Source: Akkermansiaceae bacterium (GTDB lineage Bacteria > Verrucomicrobiota > Verrucomicrobiia > Verrucomicrobiales > Akkermansiaceae). From it: a stretch of DNA of 43,996 bases. The stretch lies in NCBI GenBank assembly GCA_903827375.1, contig CAIKHZ010000355.1:1-43996 (forward strand), given 5' to 3'. A program made the translations under genes and the position numbers. Shown one piece after another: positions 18,620 to 25,858 of the stretch (positions are counted from its first letter, which is position 1; each line of letters starts with the position of its first letter). The notes beneath the pieces are model-generated. The model ran no database searches, was not told where the DNA came from, and saw only the letters and a list, made by a program, of their open reading frames with translations.

Positions 18620-18814
18620 CGGGGCCGGGTGACGGCATTGGATCAGGGGCAGTTTCACCCGCTGCCGGCCGACCGGATTAGCTGCCGGCTTTGGCTGGGC
18701 CAAGCCGCGGCGGAAAATCTCAACCGCCACGTCGTTGGATTTGCGCCCGTCCTGAACGGCTCGCCTGTTCACGGAGCGCAGGAGGTCGTCGGGGATGTCG
18801 AGAGTTATTTTCAC
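18620..18814 (-). pseudogene. VapB-like antitoxin, 3'-truncated
   Basis: From GTG 18814, preceded by an AGGTG site, the frame reads VKITLDIPDDLLRSVNRRAV and RRGLAQPKPA, then VKLPLIQCRHPAP. This is a ribbon-helix-helix antitoxin of the VapB type, in which the VKLPLI segment leads to the toxin-binding tail. Similarity ends at about 18620 and the frame then runs off into the hsdR fragment. No toxin follows. It sits directly after the hsdM remnant, so it was probably a TA gene within the restriction locus. Confidence 0.7.
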
Positions 18815-18858
18815 GGAGACACCTGTCCCGTTTTCCAATTTTCTGTCAAGCAGCCTGC

Positions 18859-19207
18859 TCATTTCGTCAGCCCCCCGATCATGGTCAGAATCCGGTCGGT
18901 GCAGCCTTTGAGGTCGGCGTCGATCTCGGCGAGAGGGCGCGGCGGCTGGAAGACGTAGAAGTGGCGGTTGAAGGGGATTTCGTAGCCGATCTTGAATTTA
19001 CCAAACAAACGGGTGATGTCCTCGATGTGGTCTGGGCTGAGTTCCTTGCGCTTGCTACCGAGGCTTTTGCGCATTTTCTGCCAGAAGCCGCTGGCGTCGA
19101 TGAGTTGGAGCTTGCCCTTGCGGGCGGCGGGTTTGCGGTTACTAACAATCCAGATATAGGTGCTGATGCCCGTGTTGTAGAACATGTCGGTGGGCAGGGC
19201 GATGATG
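18859..19207 (-). pseudogene. type I methyltransferase HsdM, C-terminal fragment
   Basis: The last 115 codons or so of an HsdM subunit: [20 protein letters not shown], then [20 protein letters not shown], and [17 protein letters not shown]. It ends at a normal stop. The SAM-binding and NPPF catalytic regions are missing; similarity begins only at about 19207, where the DNA switches to an alpha-L-rhamnosidase fragment on the other strand. With hsdR reduced and no hsdS in sight, this is a dead type I restriction locus. Confidence 0.85.
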
Positions 19208-19209
19208 AG

Positions 19210-19377
19210 GGAACCGATCAACACCGCCGCGATGGTGTATGTTCCGTCGAATGACGCCGCCGGAGTGACCGAGTCTGACGAGCTCGCAGCGAAGGCGGCA
19301 GGCGTCAAGTTTCTGCGTATGGAAAACAGTGCGGCGGTTTATGAGATCGGGTCGGGATCCTATCGTTTCCAGAGTGT
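19210..19377 (+). pseudogene. alpha-L-rhamnosidase-like C-terminal fragment
   Basis: This frame reads [20 protein letters not shown], then [20 protein letters not shown] and GSYRFQS. I recognise it as the C-terminal beta-sandwich of alpha-L-rhamnosidases (the VYVPA...GVTESG...[14 protein letters not shown] pattern). The native stop is lost and the homology ends inside the 3' end of the TatD-like gene. Only about 56 of some 900 codons remain. It is oriented opposite to the hsdM fragment that it abuts. Confidence 0.65.
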
Positions 19378-20172
19378 TGGGGTTACCAAGGCATCACCGA
19401 AGCAGGCCCGAGCATTGCGCGTCGTTAGGTCGGCGATGTCTGCCACTTGCATGCTCAAGGCGTCGGCCAGGCCGTGGCCAATGGCTGGCAGGTTTGCCGG
19501 ATGGTTGCATGAATCTGGCAGCGGGTGGCTCACCCAAGCGGGAGGCGGCAGCCTATCGGGGGCATCGGTTTCCAGCAAGATGCGTTCCGGCGGCAGTTGC
19601 CGGAACACGTCCAGCACCGCTGCGCGGCGTGCTTGCAAGAACTCTCCGCTGAAAGAGAAATAGGCACCCAGCGGCAGCAGTTGCCGTGCCGTTTCCACGG
19701 ATCCGGCAAACCCGTGCAACACGAAGCGTGGTGGCGGGGGTTCCTCCGCCAAAGCGGCTGTGAGCAGTCCCCATGCCTTGACACAATGAATGGTGAGGGT
19801 CCGGCACCTGTCTCGGGCCAAGCGCACTTGTGCCAGAAACAGCGGCACTTGCAGGTCCATGCCCGGAGCCCCTTCCCGCCGGTCCAACCCGCATTCGCCC
19901 ACCCCGGCTCGCGGAAATTCATCCAACAATCCGGCCAGGAGTTCCTGCCACGGCCCGCCCGCCTGATGCGCATGGTTCGGATGAATTCCGAATGCCGGCA
20001 GCAGCGACTCTGGATACGCTCGCGCCAAGGCCGCCACCGCCGGCCAATCAGCCTCACAAGTGGCATTGACCACACAGCGCTCCACCCCGGCACCGTGCAT
20101 CGCTGCGAGTAGCGGGGCGGGGTCGCCCAAGCGGGAAAACTGCAGGTGATTGTGACAATCGAACCAGATCAT
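19360..20172 (-). CDS. TatD-family metal-dependent hydrolase
   Basis: A 270-residue TatD-type amidohydrolase, usually a metal-dependent deoxyribonuclease or related phosphoesterase. Metal ligands are in place: H7 and H9 in FDCHNHLQF, E93 in VGECGLD, H129 in TIHCVKAW, H153 in VLHGFAGS, and D203 in LLETDAPD. The start is ATG 20172, which gives the canonical N-terminus; the frame is open further upstream without support. Its last codons (TPTLWKR) lie in DNA shared with the rhamnosidase remnant, so the original C-terminus may have been replaced. Confidence 0.88.
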   Translation of the reverse strand: MIWFDCHNHLQFSRLGDPAPLLAAMHGAGVERCVVNATCEADWPAVAALARAYPESLLPAFGIHPNHAHQAGGPWQELLAGLLDEFPRAGVGECGLDRREGAPGMDLQVPLFLAQVRLARDRCRTLTIHCVKAWGLLTAALAEEPPPPRFVLHGFAGSVETARQLLPLGAYFSFSGEFLQARRAAVLDVFRQLPPERILLETDAPDRLPPPAWVSHPLPDSCNHPANLPAIGHGLADALSMQVADIADLTTRNARACFGDALVTPTLWKR

Positions 20173-20341
20173 TGCTAGGTGAGCTGCAAGCGCAGGGGGA
20201 GCGGGTTTTGAGGCTGCCACAGCAAAGGTGCCACTTGGGCTGCAGATTGGCAACCACGGCCCGTTTGAGCAGGTTCAGGAATCTTTAGCCTCCTGGAGCG
20301 ATACCCTGCTCGGCAGTAAATGCATTTTGGAGGTTAGTTTT

Positions 20342-20458
20342 ATGAATTATGCTTGCGGCGTGGCACCAGAACCTCATGCTGCTTGCCTTCACTCAGTGAG
20401 GCTCAGCCCTGACCAGAGCGTGGCCTCAGCGACCCAGCCAAGCATCAACTTCCCATGA
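20342..20458 (+). CDS. possible 38-codon leader ORF coupled to protease
   Basis: A small ORF with a strong GGAGG site (20329-20333) eight bases before its ATG. Its TGA overlaps the protease ATG as ATGA. The protease has no ribosome binding site of its own, so coupled translation is plausible. The peptide begins MNYACGVAPEPHAAC and has no recognisable family. Alternatively the ORF is chance and only the ribosome entry matters. Confidence 0.4.
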   Translation: MNYACGVAPEPHAACLHSVRLSPDQSVASATQPSINFP

Positions 20459-22146
20459 ATCTTAATTTGAAGTGTCCCAATTGCGGTTTGGAAATGCTGG
20501 TGGAAGCCAGCGATCTCGGTGGTACCGGCCAATGCCCATCCTGTGGCCAGCAGTTTGTGGTGGAAGCACCGCCGCCGCCGCTGCCCGTCGTCAGGGCCCA
20601 AATGGTCGTGCCTGCTGGCCGCCAAGCACCGCCGCCGCCGCCGCCGCTAGCTTCGGCCACCCCGCCGCTAGCTTCGGCCACCCCGCCGCTAGCTTCGCCC
20701 CCCCCGCCTCCCCCCCCCCCGCTAGCTTCTGCCCCGCCGCCTCAACCCCATCAGCCATCTCGGGTGATGCCCCGGACTGGGCCGGCAGGGCAACGGCATA
20801 CGGTGCCCACGGCGGTGACGAGGGCGGAGCATAACCGCGACATCCGCGATAAAGTTCTCATTGGCAGCGTCCTAACTATTGGAGCGCTGCTCATTTTCGG
20901 ATTGCTATGGTTGATCCAGCACGCCAATCCGGGCGGGCCGCCACCCGGCACCGCCCAGCCCGCTTCCGTCACCAAGCCCGCTTCCGTCGCCAAGCCGGCG
21001 GCCGTCGCCAAGCCTGCTGCGGGCGAGGCATCGGCGCGGGACAAGGAGCTCGAGCGCCTTGAGACCAAGCAAAAGGAGATGGAAAAGGAACTCGAGCAGT
21101 CCAAACGCATTCGCGATAAACAGGAGCAGGCCGAGCAGGAGGCGATGCGTGCGGAGCGCAACAGGCAAGAAGCCGATATGGCCGCCCAGAAGACCAAGAT
21201 GCGCCAGTATTATGCGGAGACACTTTTTGAGGGTGACGAAGAAGCGGCCACCGCCTTCATTGCGGAACTTGAAAACATCCGCAATGAGATGAGCTTGCTG
21301 CCTGAGGATGCCAAGGAACGCAAGTCCAAGGAGGAGCAGGACAAGTTCGCCGCAACCCATCTGATCAAGCGCATTGGCAACAATGCCGTCTTGTCCCATT
21401 GGTTGGAAGCCCATGGGCGAAAGGCAGAAGAGCTGATGCCAGGCTTGGCCAAGAAAGATCCCAAGGCCCCTGACGGCAGTCCGGGGTCCGGCTTCGACTT
21501 CAGCAAATATGCCTCATTCGGGTCCGGCTTCTGGGTGTCGGCTGATGGCTGGTTGCTGACCAATCATCATGTCGTTGGCTCGGCCACCACGGTGGATCTG
21601 CGCTTGCGGGACGGCACCGTCATTTCCGCCAAGATTGTTAAAACTGATACGGTCAATGATTTGGCGTTGTTGAAGGCGACATCGACGCCACCCTCTTGGT
21701 TGCCGGTTTCCAAAGGTGAAGCTGAACTCAAGCTCGGCCAAACGGTGTTCACCATCGGTTATCCAAATCCTCAGGTTCAGGGCGTCGAACCCAAATTCAC
21801 CGACGGGCGAATCAGCAGCGTCACCGGCATCAATGACAGCAAAAACCATTATCAAACCACCGTCCCCGTCCAGCACGGCAACTCGGGTGGTCCTCTCGTC
21901 GATCTGCTCACCGGCTGGGTCGTCGGGGTGGTCAATGCCCGTCTCGAAGATCAACGCAGCGGCGCTGGCATCGCCAACGTGAGTTATGCCATCAAGGGCA
22001 ATGTGGTGTGTACGTTCCTAGCCTCGGTCCCAGAAGCCAAGGCGGCGATTGAACGCAAGCCCGCCACGTCCCTCAAAAAAGGCGACGAACGAGCTGTGAT
22101 TGACCGGGTCAAGGATGCGGGGATGCTCATTTTGAAAACGCGTTGA
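20455..22146 (+). CDS. membrane-anchored trypsin-like serine protease with zinc ribbon
   Basis: A 563-residue protein with five parts. (1) A CPNC...CPSC zinc-ribbon-like motif with cysteines at 7, 10, 27 and 30. (2) A proline/alanine-rich linker with LASATPP repeats (about 37-110). (3) One transmembrane helix at about 134-155. (4) A charged coiled coil (about 192-250). (5) An S1C/HtrA-like protease domain (about 350-525). The triad is H372 in TNHHVVG, D402 in VNDLALLK and S477 in GNSGGPL. No PDZ domain follows. The expected topology is ribbon inside, protease outside. Target unknown. Confidence 0.9.
   Translation: MNLNLKCPNCGLEMLVEASDLGGTGQCPSCGQQFVVEAPPPPLPVVRAQMVVPAGRQAPPPPPPLASATPPLASATPPLASPPPPPPPPLASAPPPQPHQPSRVMPRTGPAGQRHTVPTAVTRAEHNRDIRDKVLIGSVLTIGALLIFGLLWLIQHANPGGPPPGTAQPASVTKPASVAKPAAVAKPAAGEASARDKELERLETKQKEMEKELEQSKRIRDKQEQAEQEAMRAERNRQEADMAAQKTKMRQYYAETLFEGDEEAATAFIAELENIRNEMSLLPEDAKERKSKEEQDKFAATHLIKRIGNNAVLSHWLEAHGRKAEELMPGLAKKDPKAPDGSPGSGFDFSKYASFGSGFWVSADGWLLTNHHVVGSATTVDLRLRDGTVISAKIVKTDTVNDLALLKATSTPPSWLPVSKGEAELKLGQTVFTIGYPNPQVQGVEPKFTDGRISSVTGINDSKNHYQTTVPVQHGNSGGPLVDLLTGWVVGVVNARLEDQRSGAGIANVSYAIKGNVVCTFLASVPEAKAAIERKPATSLKKGDERAVIDRVKDAGMLILKTR
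20642..20720 (+). repeat. 21-bp repeat and poly-C tracts in protease linker
   Basis: Two full copies and one partial copy of a 21-bp unit (CGCCGCTAGCTTCGGCCACC plus C) start at 20642. They are followed by a run of 8 C at 20698-20705 and a run of 11 C at 20710-20720. All lie inside the protease gene and code for the Pro-rich linker. The long C-run is a potential slippage site. Confidence 0.9.
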
Positions 22147-22201
22147 GGGTTGCTGGGAGTTGGGACTCCCGCTTCGAGGGCCGATGTTTTGGGACGGGTC
22201 C

Positions 22202-23080
22202 TCAGCGGGTCAGCAGCGCTTCTATGGCGTGTATCCGCTCGTCGAGGGCAAATGCGCCAGCAGTTAGGGCCAGTCGTCGTGCTCCGGCCAGCACGGTGAG
22301 ATCGAGGTTGGCGGGAGCGGTGGCGGTGACGGAGGGTTTGCCGTGGCGCAGCGCAGCCTCGGCCAAGGCGGCGCATGAGGCTTCGCCGGGTTGGCCGACG
22401 ATCACCACGGCGTCGCACCAGTCTAGCAAATTTTCCAATGCTGCCTCGCGGGCACACATGGCTGGGGAGGCCGTATTGAGGAAGGTGACGGTGGCGTCGC
22501 GGTAGCGCATCCGCAATTGTTGGAGCAGCCAGGATGCACGCCGCGGGGAGAGTGTGGTTTGGCAAACGACGCCAAAGGACGGGGCGAAATGCAGGCGTGC
22601 GGTATCGGTGGTGTCTTCGATGATTTTTGTGCCGGGGGTCACCTTGGCCAGTGCCTGGCTTTCCGGATCGTCGTGGTGGCCGATGACGAGTGCCTGGGCG
22701 CCCTCCATGCGGAGCAAGCCGAGTGCGACTTGGGCCCGCCGCACCAGTGGCGCGGTTAGATCGCACAATGGGTGTTCCGCGTCCTCCCAAGCTTTCCGTT
22801 CGCGGGGGGACACCCCGCAATATGGAATCACCATGTGCCGGAATTTGAAAAAATCCGCCTCGGTCACATGTTCGGTGATACCGAGCCTGGCCAAGTGCGC
22901 TCGGACTCCGGCGTCGGGCATGAAGCCACCCGCCACCGCCACCCGGCCGCTGGCGGCGAGTCGCTCAAGGACGGCCAGTGCGCTGCGTGCATCGCTGTCC
23001 ATCCCATAGGTTTTTGCCATCCGCACTTCGGTCGTCCTAACCGGTGGTCTGGCTTGGTTGCGTTCCAGTGTTACATTCAT
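22202..23080 (-). CDS. IspH/LytB-like protein lacking canonical cluster cysteines
   Basis: A 292-residue homologue of 4-hydroxy-3-methylbut-2-enyl diphosphate reductase. The fold signature is seen in the GVSPRERKAWED region (IspH AHGVS), the DLTAPLV segment (DATCPLV), IGHHDDPES (IGHAGHPE) and CQTTLS (TQTTLS). Active-site residues deviate: the GFCAGV cysteine is absent, DATC is DLTA, the third cluster cysteine position is alanine, the AHGVS histidine is cysteine (C88), and the second GHxxH histidine is aspartate. Cysteines occur nearby at 88, 106 and 209. Start ATG 23080 is used; ATG 23020 (residue 21) is possible. A palindrome lies immediately upstream. It is unlikely to be an ordinary IspH. 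Confidence 0.75.
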   Translation of the reverse strand: MNVTLERNQARPPVRTTEVRMAKTYGMDSDARSALAVLERLAASGRVAVAGGFMPDAGVRAHLARLGITEHVTEADFFKFRHMVIPYCGVSPRERKAWEDAEHPLCDLTAPLVRRAQVALGLLRMEGAQALVIGHHDDPESQALAKVTPGTKIIEDTTDTARLHFAPSFGVVCQTTLSPRRASWLLQQLRMRYRDATVTFLNTASPAMCAREAALENLLDWCDAVVIVGQPGEASCAALAEAALRHGKPSVTATAPANLDLTVLAGARRLALTAGAFALDERIHAIEALLTR

Positions 23081-23082
23081 GG

Positions 23083-23097
23083 CTTTGTGAGGCAAAG
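23083..23097. promoter_or_regulatory. CTTTG-N5-CAAAG palindrome, proximal to ispH-like start
   Basis: CTTTG TGAGG CAAAG sits two bases upstream of the IspH-like ATG (minus strand), covering where a ribosome or repressor would bind. The same palindrome occurs at 23145-23159 and 24140-24154. Candidate operator for the winged-helix regulator encoded just upstream. Confidence 0.5.
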
Positions 23098-23143
23098 TTT
23101 GAGGTTTCAAAAAAACCCGACTTGCGGTTCGGGCTTGCGATTG

Positions 23144-23160
23144 ACTTTGTGGCGCAAAGT
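23144..23160. promoter_or_regulatory. CTTTG-N5-CAAAG palindrome, distal to ispH-like start
   Basis: ACTTTG TGGCG CAAAGT has perfect 6-bp arms. It lies 62 bp from the proximal copy, about six helical turns, in the gap between the regulator gene and the IspH-like gene. The equal spacing of arms and near-identity support a shared binding protein. Confidence 0.5.
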
Positions 23161-23207
23161 GGATTGCTGCAAGAGAAATCGTGGGAATTTTTTTGATATG
23201 GGGAAGA

Positions 23208-23507
23208 TTATTTCCCGAGGTCGAGGATTTTTTCGAGGATGGCGAGGTAAGCGATGAATGCCTGCCGACCGGTTGGGGTGAGGGTGTAGAGCGTTTGGGG
23301 GCGGCCATCGCCGGTGAGTTTTTCGCCGCCGATGAAGGCGACTTTTTCCAAGGTGCGGAGGTGGGTGATGAGGTTGCCATCGGACATGTCGAGCTGGCCC
23401 TTGAGGTCTTGGAATGCCCACGGTTCGATGCGGGAAGCCAACAGCGTCATGATCGAGAGTCGGCCTTTCTCGTGAATGAGTTTGTCGAGCTGGGAAAAAT
23501 CGATCAT
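23208..23507 (-). CDS. winged-helix transcriptional regulator (HTH_34/MarR-like)
   Basis: A 99-residue one-domain DNA-binding protein. The helix-turn-helix is in WAFQDLKGQLDMSDGNLITH followed by LRTLEKVAFI, and the wing by GDGRPQTLYTLTPTGRQAF. This matches the small winged-helix family that is often encoded beside a membrane protein. It starts at ATG 23507, overlapping the stop of the membrane-protein gene as ATGA, so the two form one operon. It is the obvious candidate to bind the CTTTG-N5-CAAAG palindromes before its own operon and before the downstream IspH-like gene. No ligand-binding domain is present. Confidence 0.87.
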   Translation of the reverse strand: MIDFSQLDKLIHEKGRLSIMTLLASRIEPWAFQDLKGQLDMSDGNLITHLRTLEKVAFIGGEKLTGDGRPQTLYTLTPTGRQAFIAYLAILEKILDLGK

Positions 23508-24133
23508 GCGGGGGATTCGTCGCGGCGGCTGGTGGTGACGATGATGCCGCCGTAAAGCAGGTGGAAGCCGCCGAAAGCGATGGCCATGAGGTGAGAGGCA
23601 CTGAGGGTGCCGACGGTGTGGGAGAGAAACCCGCTCAAATACGTCAGGCCGCCCAGGCAGAGCAGGCCGAAGGTGACAAAGGCCCAGCCCAACCAGATCA
23701 TCGAGCGGGGAGCGAACTCGCGGATGGCCAGCAGCGCGATGCCGTAGTTGAGAATCCAAATACTGGCGGCCACTTTCGTCTGCTCGGGAACGCCAATGCG
23801 GACGTAAAGGAGGCCCAGAAAGCCGCCCGCCACCAGCGACGGAAGTGCGCCGCGCAAGGCCGTTCGCAGGCCGGTACTCCAAAACACCCGGTGGTGGGCG
23901 GAACTGGCGCGCAGGATTTGAATGACGTTGAAAATGAGTACCAATCCGAGGCCGATAAGCCAGTAATACGCCCAAGACCATCCGCACTTGCCGTCGGACA
24001 TCCACGCCGCCGCCAACGCTGCGGCACCGCCCATCAGCGCCGTTTCCCCGGATAAAGCCCGGAAAATTGTCGCTCGTTCCATCATGGTGCGGATCACCCG
24101 CAGTTGCTCCACCGCCTCTTCGCGCGTCGTCAT
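23504..24133 (-). CDS. polytopic membrane protein of unknown function
   Basis: A 209-residue protein with five or six hydrophobic helices after a soluble N-terminus (MTTREEAVEQLRVIRTMMER). It resembles the membrane proteins commonly paired with small winged-helix regulators, but I cannot assign an activity. The ATG at 24133 is chosen over an upstream start at 24178, since AGTCAGGC precedes it and the palindrome at 24140-24154 would otherwise be coding. It is the first gene of the operon with the regulator. Confidence 0.8.
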   Translation of the reverse strand: MTTREEAVEQLRVIRTMMERATIFRALSGETALMGGAAALAAAWMSDGKCGWSWAYYWLIGLGLVLIFNVIQILRASSAHHRVFWSTGLRTALRGALPSLVAGGFLGLLYVRIGVPEQTKVAASIWILNYGIALLAIREFAPRSMIWLGWAFVTFGLLCLGGLTYLSGFLSHTVGTLSASHLMAIAFGGFHLLYGGIIVTTSRRDESPA

Positions 24134-24139
24134 GCCTGA

Positions 24140-24154
24140 CTTTGCGATACAAAG
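24140..24154. promoter_or_regulatory. CTTTG-N5-CAAAG palindrome before membrane protein/regulator operon
   Basis: CTTTG CGATA CAAAG lies six bases upstream of the operon's first ATG. Together with the two copies before the IspH-like gene it suggests autoregulation and co-regulation by the winged-helix protein. Arms are identical to those at 23083-23097 and 23145-23159; the five-base centre differs. Confidence 0.5.
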
Positions 24155-24358
24155 CGGCGGCCCGGCAAGCAAATCCATTGAGGCGGTGAAATATTTTTCG
24201 ATTTAGGAATGTGGTGGGACCCGACGGTGGAGGTGATGAGTGGGCGTCGCTGGCATGGTGCCGAGCTAAGGGGCTGTGATGCTCACCGGGGGCTGCGGCG
24301 GAGTGGCTCAAAGCCGGGCTTGCTTCCATGGCGCAATCCGCCTAAACGCTGTCTTGCC

Positions 24359-25837
24359 ATGAGCGACGCCGTCCCCCCGCAGTCCCACCAATCCACCGAA
24401 GCCGAACTCATCGCCGTGCGCCGCGATAAACTCGCGAAATTGCGCGAACTCGGCGTCGATCCGTTCGGTGCGCGCTTCGATGTGAGCACCACCCCCGCTG
24501 CCCTGCAGGCGGATTTTGCCGAAGGCTTGCACGTCAAGGTGGCCGGACGCATCACCGCACTGCGCGACATGGGGAAATCGTGCTTCATCCAGGTGGGCGA
24601 CATCCACGGTTCAATCCAAGGGTACGTCGGGACCAAGAATTTGTCAGAGCATGACGCGGCGGTGTGGAAATGTCTGGATCGGGGGGATTGGATCGGCATT
24701 GAGGGCGAAACGTTCATCACCCGCACCGGTGAACCGACGATCAAGGTGGCCACTTTCACGGTGTTGTCCAAAGCGTTGCGGCCGATGCCGGACAAGTGGC
24801 ACGGGCTGGCGGACCGCGAGCAGATTTACCGCAAGCGCCATCTGGATTTGATGGGTAACCCGGAGAGTGCGGCGTTGTTTGTGAAGCGCTCGCTGATGCT
24901 TGCCGAGATCCGGCGATTCCTGCAGGACCGCGGGTTCTTGGAAGTGGAAACCCCGATGCTTCAGGACGTCGCCGGTGGGGCTGCGGCCCGCCCGTTCGAG
25001 ACCTATCACAATGCACTGGGAATGCCTCTGACCTTGCGCATCGCCCCTGAGTTATTTCTCAAGCGGCTGCTGGTGGGAGGCTTCACGAAGTTGTTTGAGC
25101 TCAATCGGAGTTTTCGCAACGAAGGGATTTCGCGGCGCCACAATCCGGAGTTCACCATGTTGGAAGCCTACTGGGCTTTCTCCGACTTCGAAGGCATGGC
25201 CGACCTCGTCGAGGAACTCGTTTGCCACCTCGCGGAAAAATTCTGCGGCGGCCTGCAAATCGACCACAAGGATGACGTCGGCAATATCCTGCGCACCATC
25301 AACCTCGCCCGCCCGTGGCGCCGCGCGGCTTATCACGACCTCATTGCCGCCGCTGCCGGCGCGGATTTCTTTGACCTGACACCCGTCGCTCGCCGCGAGC
25401 GCTGCGGCACCCTCGGCGTGCAGCTTTCTGCGGAGATGGAGGATTACGAGGTGATCCAACAGGTATTCGAAAAACTCGTTGAGGAAAAAACCTTCGACCC
25501 GTGCTTCGTCACACGGGTGTCCAGCCAACTCGTCCCGCTGGCCAAAGTCAGTCCTAACGGAAATACCGTCGAGGTTTACGAACTCATCATCAATGGCCAG
25601 GAAATTTCCCCAGGCTATTCCGAACTCAACGACCCCGACGTCCAACGCCAGCGCCTCGAACACCAGTCCGGCGAGGAAACCCAAAAGGTCGATTACGATT
25701 TTATAGAAACCCTTGAACACGGCATGCCCCCGGCGGGCGGCATCGGCATCGGCCTCGACCGCCTTTGCATGATGCTCACCGGAGCCCCAACCATCCGCGA
25801 TGTGGTCCTCTTTCCGCTGCTAAAACGCAAGGAATGA
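24359..25837 (+). CDS. lysS: lysyl-tRNA synthetase, class II
   Basis: A 492-residue class II lysyl-tRNA synthetase. The N-terminal OB-fold anticodon domain (about 55-150, with VAGRITALRDMGKSCF) is followed by the catalytic core. Motif 2 reads FRNEGISRRHNPEFTMLEAY, and motif 3 GIGIGLDRLCMMLTG. LysS-specific blocks such as QIYRKRHLDLM and PMLQDVAGGAAARPF are present. ATG 24359 gives the normal length; upstream codons in the same open frame look non-coding. Highly conserved housekeeping gene, useful for placing the organism. It stands alone, divergent from the membrane-protein/regulator operon. Confidence 0.97.
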   Translation: MSDAVPPQSHQSTEAELIAVRRDKLAKLRELGVDPFGARFDVSTTPAALQADFAEGLHVKVAGRITALRDMGKSCFIQVGDIHGSIQGYVGTKNLSEHDAAVWKCLDRGDWIGIEGETFITRTGEPTIKVATFTVLSKALRPMPDKWHGLADREQIYRKRHLDLMGNPESAALFVKRSLMLAEIRRFLQDRGFLEVETPMLQDVAGGAAARPFETYHNALGMPLTLRIAPELFLKRLLVGGFTKLFELNRSFRNEGISRRHNPEFTMLEAYWAFSDFEGMADLVEELVCHLAEKFCGGLQIDHKDDVGNILRTINLARPWRRAAYHDLIAAAAGADFFDLTPVARRERCGTLGVQLSAEMEDYEVIQQVFEKLVEEKTFDPCFVTRVSSQLVPLAKVSPNGNTVEVYELIINGQEISPGYSELNDPDVQRQRLEHQSGEETQKVDYDFIETLEHGMPPAGGIGIGLDRLCMMLTGAPTIRDVVLFPLLKRKE

Positions 25838-25858
25838 GCGAGGACACGGGACCTTGAA

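Noticed and set aside
22155..22170. GGGAGT-TGGG-ACTCCC hairpin between the protease and the IspH-like gene
   Set aside because: Only a 6-bp stem with no T-run on either strand; too weak to call a terminator for these convergent genes.
23208..24329. 373-codon minus-strand frame fusing the regulator to upstream sequence
   Set aside because: Only the last 99 codons resemble a protein family; the rest overlaps the membrane-protein gene in another frame. The ATGA overlap gives the true start at 23507.
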